Assembly: GCA_039654915.1 (NCBI GenBank)
Contig: CM077599.1
Span: 11,596,501-11,660,500, forward strand
Source: Aquilaria yunnanensis
Lineage: Eukaryota > Streptophyta > Magnoliopsida > Malvales > Thymelaeaceae
Direction: 5' to 3'
DNA: 64,000 nucleotides
Below the pieces are notes generated by a model that ran no database searches, had not been told where the DNA came from, and saw only the letters and a program-made list of their open reading frames with translations. The position numbers and the translations under genes are program-made. The number at the start of each line of letters is the position of its first letter. The first letter of the stretch is position 1. Below are positions 11,689-26,785 of the stretch, piece after piece.

Positions 11689-13506
11689 TGGATGAAAGCA
11701 GTGGATTGCCAAAGGGAGGGGGCTCTGGAAACTTGTCATACAAGTACATAGTTTAGAGGGAGAATATTAGGGTAGGTTACACAAAAGATTCAACTCGAAT
11801 CTGCACTGACTCCTCATTAAGTTGATCAGCGTTTTCCTTCCCATCCCATTGGTGTGTAATTGATTGGTCCTAACTTTTATATTTACTTTCCTCCTTGCGA
11901 GATGGTGGATTCAACCATTTGTAAGTTTGCAATGTCCGCTTGTAATTTCATTGGTAGACTCGCATTGTAATTTGGGTTTCTTTTTACCTTGGGGAAAAAA
12001 AAGTTGAAAAGGAAAAGATTCAGATTGAGTCTGATGTGTTAGTTTATCTCACTCCATTCCTGATGCTATGAAATAACCTCTGTAGATTCATTGCGTCCAT
12101 GTGTTAAGTTGAACCGTGCCCAAGGATTCAACCGAACACAATGATAATCCATGCAATAACACGAACTGGAAAAACAAGTTGGCCAAGTGAAGACGCATCG
12201 TTTCACAAGATACGGATTAATGTTATACTGATGAATAAGATCATTTTGTATCTGGGTTATTGAAGTCTCCATCAATCCATCCAATTCTTTTGCGTGACGG
12301 CTCACTCTGAGTTCCAGATTCGAACTTCTAACCCCCCCTCTCCCCCTTTTTTCTTTTTTTATTTTTCTGTTGAAATTCTTATAATTGAAGCTATAGTAAT
12401 AATCAATTAATCAGCGTTATCGTTTATATGTTCAAACAATCGTTGAATATAAAAAAAATCTTTAATAACAATTTGCTGTGACCTTGCGGTTGAGTATATC
12501 TTCGTTAGCTACTGATGATTGGCTGTAATGGTTGCAAGGGGTTGTGGATGAGCAATGGTCAATGCTAATTTCGGTGTTTGCTGGTTCCTTTGGTGAGCTA
12601 GAAATTTGGTGGCTTTTTAGAGGGAGTTTTCGCTGCCTTACGTCTTCGCATGGCGGCTCCAGTTACTAGTTGGGTGGTGTCTCTAGTTCCTCATCCATGT
12701 GGTTTGGGTAGCTGGGCTGGGCTACTGCCTCAGGTTACATAAAGATGGATGTTGATGCTGCTAGGTTTTCCGGGGAGGCTGCGTCTGGCATGGGACGTCA
12801 GGTGTCTTACATAAGCGTAGCACGTTTTGTTAAATGATTTTTGTGCATGTGCTTTACTTGTTCAATTTTCTAGTTTTTTTACATGTAGCTTAATGTTCTT
12901 AATGTTACTCGTAAGTTTGATAGAGATGCTATTCTGGACAGGGACGTCATTTGAACTCAACCATATCCTAAAGTGGCTTCCGAATGTCTTCCTTTCTTAA
13001 ACAAAGATGCTCCCATGAAAAAGAAATAAAAACAAAAGGGCTTTTATAAAACAAACAAAACGGGCCAAGAACGCTACATATGAATCGAGCTCGTCTCTAA
13101 TGCTCGTTACAAAACAATGTCGACCTTGATAACCAACTATCAAGAGGATAAAATGTAAAGTTTCCTTTATATTACAAGTTTAGCAGTCATTCAATCATCG
13201 TGTGTGCGCAGGGCCAGAAGGAATTTGACATTTGTAGTTGTTGTCGGGTCAACCAATATGCACATGCCTTTTTTGGAAGTTACTGCATGTGTTGGTATGT
13301 TAGAAGTCCTGTAAATATCCATCTAATAATGCCACTAGAACCCAAGTCCACCATCTTATACCCGTTCCAGAGGTTACCTACCACCCTCTACTACGAGAAA
13401 ATCAACTTATTGTAGGGATGGCTCAGCCATAAATGAGTTGATTCGCTTCATATAATTCCCATTGGAGGGGAATCGCCATATAGAGCATGCTTTTCACAGG
13501 ACTAAG
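11689..13506. other. Intergenic; possible retroelement RNase H remnant
   Basis: This holds the 3' untranslated region of the DUF1644 gene, AT-rich DNA, and the 3' flank of separase. Around 12730-12800 one frame reads GYIKMDVDAARFSGEAASGM, which looks like the start of the RNase H domain of plant non-LTR retroelements. It is short, isolated and surrounded by stops, so it is at most a relic. Confidence 0.35.
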
Positions 13507-16500
13507 TCACTCAGGATGCACCAAATTTTTCTTCCTTATGCCTGTCGGGACACCATAACAAACAGGTGATGCACCAATCAAGTACGGGAGTCTACAAGCG
13601 TCACGAGCCTGACCCATAAAGTGAGCAATCCTTGGCCTACGATAGCAAGGAATCTCAGATGAGAACCGTTCAGAGGTTCTTGGTGTTATCTTTGATGTCG
13701 CCTGTCTCCTGGAAGTTCTTTTACACCCATTAATATTAATTTCCTTGAATTCTTTAACAAGGATGTCACACAGATCATAATTCCCAGATTCCACTCTTGC
13801 TTCCAAGCAAGCATCAAGCATGGCTTTTGCAAATCGGTCAATGTCCTTATCTGTTACTTCCCACAAGTTGGCTACTATAACAGGGGAACCAGCCAACAGA
13901 TATGATAGAGGGGCACCTTGGGGAACATAGCAGCCATGCAGTGACAGAGTACCACTGCTGCAACCCATTAGAAGAGAAGCAGCACACCTTCTTAGCTTCT
14001 GAATCTCATGTTTAGAAATGTACTGTTCTCCTGTACCATGAAAATGCATGAATACAGTCTCAGGTGAAAGTGGCGGAGCCAACAAGATGAATGAAGCCTA
14101 ACAGACTGACAGGCTTACCACTTCCATGGCCAAAATATATAAAAAGGTCATGAGTTTTCAGGGCTGTTGTTAGTTCTTCGGCTGTGGGAACTGATCCAGC
14201 TATTCCCTGCATTGTTGGAATGGAGTTGGAGATTTGATGTCAAGCACTTGAACAAACATCTTCTACTAAAATACATAGAGATAAAACAATATAAGAGCAA
14301 TACAAGATACAAAGAAAGATCCTATCCCTTCTTTATTTTACCTCCAATCTTTGATCCCTAAACCAGTTCTCAAATTCAACTTGCGTGCTGCTGAGATCAC
14401 CACTGGGGTTTAACAAGAAAAAAGCATCCAAGGGATCTATTAATGGCAAGGCAGCAGCAATCATCCCAACTTTCTCTTGATAATGGCAACTTCTCTCAAG
14501 AGTGACAACAAGACTGCCAACAGAAGGCATGCGGTATATCTCCTGATTTCTTAATATCGGCATACTTTCCCAAGGAAGCATCTGTGTATATCACTAATCA
14601 GTTTGTCTCAATGAGACAACTATGGGGAAACAATACATGGAAATTTTAAACTGCAATGTCATGATAAATGTTATTCAATGAGAAGAGCATACTACCTGCA
14701 CCTCACGGTCTAGAACTAGAACTATTGGTTCTCTAGTTAGGTTGTCTTGTTCGAGCTGTTGTGCTGCTTCATGTATTAATTGGAGTACCAATTGATCTGT
14801 TATGTTTGGTGACAACTCACAAATTTCTTCAATTTTTGCAAGGAAGCATCCATTCTCCGATGACAAATGCGGAAGAAATGCTGTTTCAAAACCATATTTT
14901 ACACCTTCAAGAATAAGTTTAAGAAGGTTTTCATTTGCCTTTATTTTACATTTAGATTTCAAATCACGCAGGAGCTTCTTTTGTGCCAAAGACAAGGTCT
15001 TGCAGCTTAAGTCGCCAAGGAGCAACAACCTCCAAGGACCCAGCCAAGAATCTTCTATGTTCCTGGTTTATGAAGTAAAAATCATGATCACAAATCACAA
15101 GCGTCAACAGATTTTCAATTTTCACCATCTCAAATACAACAGGAAAACATAACTTCCCATAATCATATGACAGAGAGAGGGAGGGACGGAATAGTAAAAG
15201 CTTCCTACAGTTACAGCTTAAGTAGATGAACAGAGAGAAGCATAAATACTTCTGAAAAAACAATACAAACTTTTCATAAATTTTTGATCCAAAATCAAAT
15301 AAACCAACCAATCAACTAAACTTTAACCCTAACTAGCTGGACTTGGCTACGTGAACACTGTGTTTAAGTTCTACTTGTCTGGAGGCAAGTTCTTCCATAA
15401 GCTCTAAAGAGCAAAATGTGTCCCAAAATGAACAACGAACAAAATGCTTTCTACATTGGTATAACAACTAACCAATACATGCACAAATGTAAAATGGATC
15501 AGTGGATACAAGCATAGTAGGACAAGAACATCAGCATATGCAATAAAAGGCACATGCCATTTAACTGAAGACAAGGGGAGTGACAACCAAGATGTTTGAA
15601 ACTCTAAAAGTAGTTATATTTAAATTGCAGTAAGCCTTCAGGTACAATTGTCTTACCTAAGTAGTTTACCCAGACGGTGATCAAGGTTCTGCCTTCGCAT
15701 CCACCATAAAGACCTATTCTTCTTTGTATCCTCTGAAGGACAGATGGATGATGACATATAGTTCTCCTCCAATATCGCTTTAAACTCTGGAGCTACAGAA
15801 TCAACTGCAGTGAAGCTGGAATCCCAAGGACAATGCCATCGTCTGCCCAAGTTGTACTCGAGTGAATTAAAAGAGATAGAATTTGCATCATCATCCAAGA
15901 CTGCAGATAAATTGTTCACATGATTACATTTTCAGTTCAAGTGCCAAAAATACTTGTAATCATGATTGATACATCCTCATTTTGGGGGGAAAAGGAAAAA
16001 GAAAAAAGATACCTTCTAAAACTGACTTCACAGGCAAAAGTAAAACAACAGGTTGACTCTTAGAGTCCATGCGTGACAGAAGAATCCAAGCATGAACACA
16101 TGAAGGGTACAGTAAGAGTTCTCGTAATAAATTTGCATAAGCACCTCCAAGCAAACTTATACAGATGACAGCAGCGGAAGGTAAACTTGCAAAAAAGTTG
16201 GTAACAAAATGTTCAAAGCCTTCTATTGATTCAGGAGCAAGCCTGCACCAAACCAAAAAAGTGGAGGCTTAAATGTGATGTCAGTGTCTATAATTTTGTT
16301 CTCCTCTACAGCAAGCACAATAAAGGAATTTGATACTCAGAAACCATGGCAGCTGAAACCTGAGTAGGGAGCGCGGATCTGTGTCTATGTATCTTGAGCC
16401 AGTTACACCTGAGCCCTGGCAGATAAGAACATAGCTAGATGAGAAAGGGGAGAAGAGGAGGGGGGGGGGGGGGGGGGGGGATGGAGGGTAACTTATAACA

Positions 16501-19500
16501 TATTAATTACAAGGAATTAAAACAGATTATATTCAATGAAAATGCAGTGTAGCATGACCTTGTACGTTACCATAACATATGAACTTCATCAAAGCTAAAA
16601 CATAGAATTGGCACATTTTCGAGTTCAAATAGCAAGAAGTTGCTGAAAAGTGAGAACTTTGTCGGTTAAATCAATCTTGGTGCAAAATCCAAATACTTCC
16701 AAGATAACCAAGATCAAACAACAAAAATTTTGACCTACTGTGGTTATGAAGTCTTTCCTTCAAACTCAATCAACGTGAAAAACATGTTAAGTAGGCCTTT
16801 TACCTCAGAGTCCACAGAGCAAGAACCAGTGAACTGCTCACCAGTAATTGAAAAGAATTGATAACTATGATTGATCCCTAGAGAAGCTTGATGAAAATAT
16901 GAAGCCCAATGACTTTCAGAAAGTGCTTTGCAGGTAGACATCATAGGAAAGTCATTACTTGTAGCAGAAATCAGATACATTGCAGCAAGGAGTCGTGAAA
17001 CCTGAGATTTGCAATAGAAACCCATACCTCAGCCCCAAGATTATCATAGATTATCAAAAAAACAGCTCATTGATATCAGGTAAAAACTTCAGATGCAAAG
17101 ACTTAAAACTGAGGAATATACATAGGGAAAATGCTAGAGCAATTGAATTATTATTTACGAGTCATGTCATTTTCCACAAATTATTTGAAATATACTATTC
17201 GGACATGAAACTACGGACTAATCAACCTCCATAATTTCATATTTTCATATCTTGATCACTTATAGGTTGTGCAGGAAAACTTAGGACAACTGTCTGTAAC
17301 TCCTATCACCTCTAAATAAAGTAACTACATCAAATTCCAGGTCACACCTAATATGCTGGATATCTCTACCTCAAAAACAATACTGAATGGCATCTATACC
17401 TATTGCTTTAAGACTTCTAAATCAATGACATTACAAGAAACCACCTATATATAAGACTTGCCATGTATGGCATCTCACTGAAACAACATACAGCTTTCAG
17501 AGGATAAGAAATTTCATAGAGCCGCTTGGCACGCCAGTTGTATTGATCTCATCTTGTAAAGATTCCAGAACTAAAATTCCCTTTCAAAGACCAATTAAAT
17601 GAAAAAACAATGTTCAGCATTCATTAAGAATGAAAGATTCATTTACATGAATTAATTCAGAAATGCTGAGTCCTTTATGCCATCCTTAAGCAGCTAAAGG
17701 AAAAAACTCGGCCAGGAAATTGGTAAAATTGATAAAAATAGGCTTAGAAGCAAAAAGGTCCTCAGAAAATATATTTACCTTTTCAAATAATATAGGCACC
17801 TCACGACAGAGAACAAAGGATAGTTTCAGCCAGAACAGAACTCTGGATAACTGAATCTGGGACATGTTGCAGCATTGGACCCTGTCCAATAGTTATAACC
17901 AATAACGACAAAAGACAGGTTTATTACTTACAGAACAACATTTCCCAGAGTCTGTAGGGTCTGTAAAACTAGAGGATGCAATTTTTTTAGGACACTACTT
18001 GATATCCATGAAAAAATAATTTAACAACCAGCTCAAAATACATTCAAGTTGTTATTCAAAAGCCTAGCTTAACCATATGTTTTAAGTGCATATGAGCATA
18101 AGACTAGCAACCCAAGAAAAGTAAAAAAGAAAATGTCTCAGACCAACAATTGTGCAAAATAAAACAAAAGATCCAATAGCAATGATAAAAACAAAAATGT
18201 AGGCCTGCAGATACAAAGCTTGAGGATTTTGGCTCTTTTTTTCCAGCTATGCCCATACTAGGAGGAAGAGAGTATGGAACAAATATCTGAGTGGTAAATC
18301 TTTGGGCTGATCCCAGTGAATCTAAATTCTCACTCTCAATGGCATATTAATAAAAAAGACAGCACTATAGAGGTGGTAACATGTATGATCCAACACCATC
18401 ATCCTAGCTATATAGTTGTATCTTTGGCAAAGATGGGCCAAAATACAAACACACTCACACCAAACATGCATGACACGTTGCTCTAGATTTTGCAACATTC
18501 TCAACACAAAACACTTTGCAGACTTGAGATGCCCCATATCTGCATTTATTCTACTCTGACATATCATCTATCAAACAAAATGAATTGGCAACATCTCAGT
18601 GACACGATAATTAGCAGAACAAATGTTCTTGAGTACCTTCCATTCCTAGAAGGGTAATTCTTCAGAGAAAACAAACACATGTGATATAGTACTGCCGCAC
18701 GTTCTATAGCAAAAGCATCTCCAGGTAATTCCATTCCAATCATATCAAGGATGCAAGTGGCATGGACAGGGAGAGGAGAAAGATTAAAAGGACTTCTGCT
18801 CACTAGAACTTCTATGCTTTGCATAATACCAACATGTGTCTCATGAGTTTGACCACGTATTCCCAAGCATTTTCCTGTAAACACAAGGCATAAAAAGGAA
18901 ATGTCTGAAAGTTCATTTGAATTGAGACCAACATTGAGAAAGAAACTTGATGTCTCAAGGACAACAAAAATTTAAAAGATAACATGCCCTGCAGTGCAGT
19001 AAGAATTTAGATACAGATACACCCTACTCTGACATTTGTTCAGTCATGTTCTGGATAAAAGGTAAGACTGATAGAACGCCAGGTATATTATAATGGCTGA
19101 TCTTACCATCTGTTAAACAACCAAGTAGTAGCATAAGAAGAGCAGAAAGCTACAAGAACAAACCAAAATTTGAAACTTGTGTGTGTGAGAGAGAGAGAGA
19201 GGTATGAGGGATAAACAATTAATAACAACTTTGTTATATCAATTTTGAGTATAAACTAATTTTTGGTTTTTTATGCAGTGGTGTAGCATCTATAATATTT
19301 CTAATGAGTGTTCTCCTTGAACTAAAACTAGATGTGGGGGGCATGTCTTCAAATGAAAGTTGAAAACCTGATTCTCTAGAATTCCTTCTGATTTCCTCAT
19401 TCATCAAAAGGAACATATTGGCTGTCCAGACTCCAGACTTCATATTTCTTAGCTTTCTTCAATTAGAAAAAGTGATAATCATGCCACTGCAAGGTGCTTA

Positions 19501-22500
19501 GCACGCAAATGAAGGATTGTACTAGGGTAGGTCTGTAAATTGCAGTACCCCTTAGCTTTTTTTGCACAAAGAAATTACAATTGTTTTCATCAGTATCGAT
19601 TAATAGATTTCTAATGGGTACTGGTTTGCACCAACAAAGTTAAATCATACCTATGCCTGTAATTACCCTCACTAGAAGTCGCCTGTGAGCAAAGTCCCAC
19701 CTGAGACCAATAAAATTTCTCAGTAGTCCAGACTTGATGACATCTAGATGAAGGCAGTGCCAACATTGCATTATCTTGCAAACACAAGAAACTTCTCTCC
19801 TCAGTTTATCTGTGCTGCTGCGTCTGCCCACAAGTGACTCATTTTCTGTAATAGTAGATAACTCAGCCTCATTATTATCCTTTGAATGTTCTGGAACACA
19901 AAATTGTACCTCCCTAGAATTGTTGATAACATGACCATGGGCATGTCGATTTTTTGAACGAGTCACTCTCGAGTTATGTTCAGGAATTGGATGTTGCTTC
20001 TTTAGCACAGATTTCTGCATGTGCTTATTCGTTCTGTGCTTTCTCAAGTCAATCTTTGCTTTTGGTTCCTCATCTTCATCCTCATCATTTAGGGTAGTTA
20101 TCTGTTGAGAACTTTCCTCAATACTGACAAGGCTTTTCCACTCAAAGTGATCTAGTCTCTCAAGTGCTGACCTGTAAAGATTTTCTGCTTGGAAAAGAAT
20201 CTCCATTGAACCCTTGTCTCTACCTCTAGCAAAAAGACTCCAGCACAAATTCCCATGTTGATAATCAACATTAGCTTCCAGCATAAGTTTACATCTTAGA
20301 CAACAAAGGTGCTCGCATTTATCATTGATAGTATGTTTGGCCCTTTTTACTTCCTTTTCAGCCAAATCCCATAGCCCTTTCTTACGGTATATGTTCCCTG
20401 ATAGAATAGAGATAAATGTAAGCTACAAAGGTTTCAACTCTTCATGGAGTAAAGTAATTAACAGAGACAAGGAAGAGAGAGCAATAATAAATTTCATGCC
20501 TAATGCTGTAGAGAAAGCAACTTCAAACAGTGGCAAGCTTTGTAAACAGGCAATATTCCTTCCCCATGATAAAAATGTTTCAGCCTCAACTCCATTTCCC
20601 ACAATTTCATGCATTAGCCCAACCTGCAAGCAGAAAGGTTGATCACTGACAAACAACAAGATAAGGTGGAATAGAACCAGAATTAGATTCCACAGGAAAA
20701 AGAAATCTAAGAAAAGAATACAACTGAACCTGAAAAGTGCTCTCCAAATAGCACTCAAGTACATTCCATGGGCTAAGATAAGGGTAATCAAGGTCCATCA
20801 AAATACCATCAAATGACCAAATCTCATTAGTGACCCTTCCAACAATATGCAGATTTTGAGGGACACAATTAAGCATCTGAATCATGTTACCCGCTACATC
20901 ATATTCTGCAGCCTGCTGCTCGACAGAGTATCTGAATTTCTCCTGAAAGAGTTGAGCTCGTAACCGATATGCTTCTTTTGCATATGTAAGAGCCTATAAG
21001 AAGACCCAAATCATATCAAAATCACACCAAAAAAAGGAAATTCAAGCATATAGTCAACAAAGGAAATTTTCAGATAGGAGAATAATCTTATCAGAAATAA
21101 GTCACATCATTGATGTGAACAAACTCTATTTGAATGAAATGTTATATAAGCCAAAGTACAGACCAGTTATCAATAAAACCTGAAAAGTCACTTGATTGGT
21201 GCAGAACTGTCTATATGTATAAGCCTCAAGATTAAAATCTATTCATTTCCACATATCAAAGATTCTTTAAACAAAAATTGCCAAGTGATGAAGGGAACAT
21301 TCAGTAACACTAAGAAAAGAATACAATGTGCAAAATTACCTCTAACAAACGTCCATTAGACATAAGTCTCTCAGACAAATCATAGTACAGATATCCAGCA
21401 AGGGAGAGAGACCTACTGGGCACTGGATTCTGCAAGGAGGATCACAAGCACATTAGAGAAGTATTACCTTTATATCATACATGAGGGGTGTAAGCTGTCA
21501 AAGTAAACACAGGTGGACTGTAAAAACTTTTAAGACTTACAATTAAGAGAAGCTCAGAAACAACCTCCTTTACATCTTTTACTGTCACTTCTGGCCAATA
21601 AACTTGTTCGTGATTGTTAGATACATGTGTAAAGTTGAAGAAAAAGGAGAGGTTCTGTTGGAGTCCAGCAAGCAATGGTTGCGAACCATTTAGACAACTT
21701 TTCCAGAACTTAACATATTTAGAGCTTTCCTCACATTTCTCTGAGAAATTCATGATGAATGTATCACTAATAGGAGAGGCACAAAACCCATGACTGAGCC
21801 TTCTACATTCCCACAGGTTTGCAACACATTTCTCCAATGCAGTATTCTTCAATTTACACAACCTAATCATTAGCTTATATATGCTTCCGTGCAGTTCTGT
21901 ACAACCCTGACACAAAAAGGTAAACCAAGTAATAAAGAAGAAACCAAAATGCAAAACAACACTTCATAATCCAATTAATTACTCAGCAAAGGACAATGAA
22001 TTATTTTTAAATGAAGAGTGCACAGAACTGATAAAGGATGATATCAAGATATTATACCTTCACGGATAGCAGGTCCATTATATTATATAGCAACAGGACT
22101 ATGCTTCCTGAAACTATACTCAGCTCATGACCTGCATCCAGCATGGATATGTTCAACCACTGATCCAATGCAGCACCGATATCTTGAAAAACTCCCTATT
22201 GATAACAAAAACTGAAATACACATTCAGAAATTCTGTGATTTCTTATGAACATCACAAGGACATTACTGTACAGAGGCACAGGCACTAACCAGCTAACTC
22301 TACCTTTGAGTTTGGTTCAGCTTCCTGACTACATAATGCCCGTAAGCTATGGGCAAGAGCTAGCTGGTGAAAGATAGAAGTTTCACTCAAACTTTTTTCA
22401 TCACGCATGTTTGTCTGCATAGTAAACAAGTACCCAGGATTTAGAGAACATTTTCAACTTATATAAAAGGTTAAACACAATTTTTGCTAGTTTAACTTTT

Positions 22501-25500
22501 ATCATAATTCAAAGGAACTCGTACTCTCACCATTATAGATATAGCTTCAGACAAACATTGAATACAACCTTCCAGATTTTCAATTCCTTTAGCTCGTAAT
22601 GCTTTCCCTTTTCTAATTAAAATACTTGATTTCTGTAACAAACATTCTCTAGAAACATAAAAATCTTGCAACAGGATAGAGATAATTTCCATTTGCATTT
22701 GCTGACAAAAATCAGGGTAAAAAGGACTCATTTCCTCGTATGCATGAAGCTCCTGCATAGATTTTGAAGCAAAGTAGACAAATATCTATCAGCAAGGTGT
22801 GTAGTAGTAGACTTCAGACACATCAAACGCAGAGCAAGGGCTCTATAGGAATAATATAACAATTAGCCAAGACATGTAGGTCCAACCTGCTCTAGGATTA
22901 TGCAGACTGCCATCTTGGATGCTTTTATAGAAGAAGGCATTAAAGACAACAAGGTTGGAGCACAGTCCTTCACTTCCAACTCATTATGAAGCCTACATTT
23001 TATCTGGTCAGGTGGTCATTGGACAGTGGTCAGGCAGAAGCAAGAATCAAAATTCAGAGAAGAAAGACTTTCAAATTTACCTTAACCCACTGCTTTATCA
23101 AAGGTGAAGGACCCGGCAAGCCTCTAAAAGAACTTTTAGCAGTACACCAAGTCTCAAGGATGTCTACAACTATTTTTCCAAGCTCCAGATTGTCACATGC
23201 ATGAAGAACATCTAAAGCGAAAGCACTTGTGGTGCATGCTTCAGACACAAAATGTATAACTGAGTCTTCAGACAGGTTACTGTTGGAGCTTTCTGATTTG
23301 CATTTGAACTTTTGGGAAAGAACATTAACACAAGCCCAAGATGCTCTACTAGACAATTTTAGTGCCTCTGATGCCTACAAAATTAGATTCGGAAGTTTCA
23401 GCAAGCCAGGGCTTCAATATTCTCTAAAGTTAGATGAGTAGTATTGTCCACAGAAGAGTCAGAAAATATGATGATTAGACCTCACTCACAGAAATTCACT
23501 CAGTCAAGAATCAACGCTCTATATTTTGCTCCCAACTATGTTCAGTCCGGTAGCCCCAATTTTTCAAATATCAAATACCTATGAAGTCATATTGATTTGT
23601 GCTCCTCGAAAAAAATGCAATGGCAAAGTTTCACAGCAAATTCCCTTATTTAACCCTCTAATAGTATTTTCTTCACATATGTGGAAATTTTCATGAGACA
23701 GCAATAAGTTGATCACTACTATGGTCGCTGTTTGTCAAAAGATTGACCCTGTAAAATAAACATGTGCTACATCGCAATAGGACGCTTCATAAACAAGAAT
23801 CAAATGACTTAAAACATCCTTCAGTAGCACTTGTAAAGTAAACAGAGAATAATTTTGAATGATAAAACAAAACACAAAAAAATCTTGTTTACAACAAAAT
23901 TAACTTGTATGATAAAAGCAGAGTAGAAAAGACCTCAATGTGATGTAAGAACTGTCAAGCAATTATACAATCGGAATGTTTTCATCAGTTAAATCGATCA
24001 ATCAAATCAAGCATCCACTAGCTAATTCCATAAACAATAAAATTGGAATACCAAAAGATTTAATCCATCAGGTACCTCTTCCATTCGTTTATTTCTGTAC
24101 AAAAGTAGACCTAAATTGTGGAGTGAAGTGAAGAGATACTTTAGCTCCTTTTCTTGAACCCATTCACTCACAATCATTTGCATGACCAGATGTGCACTGT
24201 CCTGAAAATGCATATAGAAACCAATTAACAACAACCAATAAAAAACAAATCATTACTAATCTAAAATTAGAAGAAAATTATTTTATCAGAAATACAAACA
24301 AGAGAAAAGGAAAAAAGAAAACCTGAATTTTCACTTTTAAGCAGACAGAGAGAACAAATCCAGCCAAGGCCACTCCCAAAATTGTCATCTTATCCTCAAA
24401 TCCATCCCATTCCGTCTCTGTCACATGGCTGCATATGAAAGTAAAAAATTCAGAAGTCTTTAATTGACACTTAACAGTTGTGACTTATAGCTTAAAAAAG
24501 CATTCAGCAAACTTTAGGCCATGAGATAGCCATTAATCAAATTCAGTACCCTACTTTCTATCCCATGATGCTCATGATGCTAATGAATAAGCATAAATTA
24601 CAAAAGGGAGAAATTCAGAAGTCTTTAGTTTATACATGTCACATATACATGTAGCTTGCAAGGCTATTCAGCAAGCTGTAAACCATGAGAGTCCAAGAAA
24701 TGAAACAAATCTGCTTCTGTTCTAGCATATCATGCTGATGGCCTAGAGGAGAATGATAAAATATCACTAAGAAAACACACAGCAAGAATCACAACTTCTC
24801 TGCATTAACATAACAATGATTGGCTTACCACTGAACTAAAATAAAATTAGCAGAAAGCTGATGAAATGCATTTAGGATGCAGAATAGCTTGTTGTTATCA
24901 GAAGACGGTTCCAATTGAGAGACCATCTGCTTTTTCTCCAAGTTCACCAGCTCAGCAAGTGGCTGACATAAGTACTTAAGAGCACTTAAGCACATTAAGG
25001 TGCAAGTAGGATAGGAGGTCTCCTCTTTAACAGTACAAAAGTAACTTCCCAGTGATTCGAGCAACAATGTCATTGCCTGTATTTTATCCTCATCAATGCA
25101 CAAAACTTTACATTTATATTTATCTCTGCTGCCTTCAGTGGATGCAATGCCATCATGTTGGGACTTGACACAACATTCTGTGATATCCAGCCCCACTGCA
25201 TAAAGCCTCACTATCAAATGAAATGGAGGTGCAGCCTGATACATTTTTCCAACTAAATATTACACATCTGTATTAGGATAATAATGCTAAAAAGAGGCAC
25301 ATTGCATGGATTGGAATTTGCATAAGCTCGATACCTTATCTACTATGGCATTGAGATGTCCTGCTAGGGTACTACAAAGAATTGTACCAGCTGTGCGACA
25401 CTTATTTGCACAATAAGCAACAAGTTCCAAAAACTCACTTCCATCATTATCTCTGTCAATCTGTGAAATCAGTCATTGGTTATTATATAAGCAAAAGCTG

Positions 25501-26653
25501 CAAAACAATTATGAAGCACAGTTCCAGACTATACGAGGCTTCTTTTTTTTTTTTTCTGTTGGTTGATTTCAGGGGCAATGTGTTTAACCTTGCATTCATT
25601 GGAAATGGTGACCAAGATGCACTTTAGTGCGTCTGCAACAACCAAGCTCTTTTCCTTCAGGGAGAAAATAGAGGAACATATCCAACGGGCAAACTGCAAA
25701 AATAATATGATTATGATTATGAAATTATCCTCTAAATCAATATAGATGTCAAAAGGAAAAACAAAACACCTTAAATATTTGGTCCTTCAGCGGTGGCTTT
25801 GAATACTCAACCAAAGACGCAAAAGAGAAAGCCTTAACCAACTCCAGATCAAAATGGTCCATGTCAGCCACCAGAAAAGAATTACACTTCCCGAGGTACG
25901 TTCCAAAAACTCTAAGCAACCTCTCATACTCCTTAGCTTCTAGAACACTGGAAAACAAATTTCTACTTAAGAAATTAATAAAAAAGACAAATTAGAGTAG
26001 AGTTGCATTGAAGGCAACCAAGAAAATACTTACCTAAACCAGGGCCTAACCTCATTTACCAAGGGGAGCAGCCCCTTGTAATCTCCAAACTCCTTGCTCC
26101 GCCGCCCGGCAACTGACTTGACAATCAGGACCACGGATTCTACCACCACCATTCTAAACTCCTTATCGCCACCGGCATTCGGCACATCCGGCAAGAATTT
26201 CCCGCTGGAATTTCCTCCTTCTTTAAGCTTTTCCAAAACCCTAAACCCTTCTTTTTCAGCCTCCAAGTACAACTCCCACGAGTGGAGGCAGTAGATGAGC
26301 CTGATTCGCTGGAAATGCACAGCGCATCGGCTACAGGACAGCTGAGAAGAGAATAGCTCGAGGCAATCGATGCAGAGAGAATAGGTGCGGAAGAGGGGGA
26401 GAGGGGCTAGGTGACTAGGGCTTTGTTTGGAGAGGCGTTTGGGGAGGACCGAGAGGGATTTGTTAATGAATGGGAGGAATTGCTTGGCGAGAGATCGGAG
26501 AGCTGATTGATCTTGCTTTTTCTTGGGGGGATTCTTGGAGTTGATGAGGGCGGTGGCGGGCTTAAGGTGGCCGGAGACCAGAGAGTAGAGGAATTCAAAA
26601 TCATTGGAGGATTCGAGCTTCGAAAGAACCTTGAGATCTGTATCGGACGCCAT
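13507..26653 (-). CDS. ESP: Separase (cohesin-cleaving cysteine protease)
   Basis: 27 exons: 26653-26034, 25947-25770, 25693-25589, 25460-25335, 25235-24829, 24428-24323, 24201-24076, 23374-23081, 23003-22887, 22752-22531, 22414-22304, 22195-22058, 21906-21541, 21429-21340, 20993-20730, 20623-20500, 20397-19651, 18874-18637, 17881-17779, 17001-16804, 16416-16337, 16242-16013, 15900-15657, 15062-14696, 14581-14342, 14206-14119, 14030-13507. They sum to 6453 bases (2150 residues plus stop), with phase kept at every junction. The C-terminal peptidase C50 domain carries the catalytic pair: His1974 in [11 protein letters not shown] (split by the last intron) and Cys2000 in [14 protein letters not shown]. 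Separase cuts the cohesin kleisin at anaphase. The long N-terminal part is helical-repeat-like and binds securin in the family. Exon 17 holds an acidic DEDEDEEP and basic linker, a plausible regulated segment. The intron after exon 16 appears to be GC-AG. The length fits plant separases, with no breaks. Confidence 0.95.
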
Positions 26654-26785
26654 TGTGGAGAGAGGGGGTGGGAGACAGAGAAGATTGAAGAAGAAGAAAA
26701 AGAAGAAACGGTGTTGGACCGGGAAATGAGCCCGCCTAGGTTTTTCTTTCAAATAAATGTAAACGTTGGAGCCAGTTTCAATTTT

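Noticed and set aside
12560..12810. A full retroelement at the RNase H-like words
   Set aside because: Only about 20 residues are recognisable. No neighbouring reverse transcriptase or repeat ends.
16337..16416. Donor CAG|GTTTCAG at 16360 for separase exon 21
   Set aside because: It leaves phase 0 and the next exon would hit a stop. The donor GA|GTATC after 16337 restores the frame and gives the family-like sequence ending [11 protein letters not shown].
16460..16480. Run of 21 G, and a run of 20 C at 40824-40843
   Set aside because: Homopolymers in an intron and in intergenic DNA. Possible sequencing length error; no function inferred.
19234..19443. Minus-strand 69-codon ORF within separase
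   Set aside because: It falls in the intron between 19651 and 18874, which join in phase without it. No splice pair lets it in while keeping frame.
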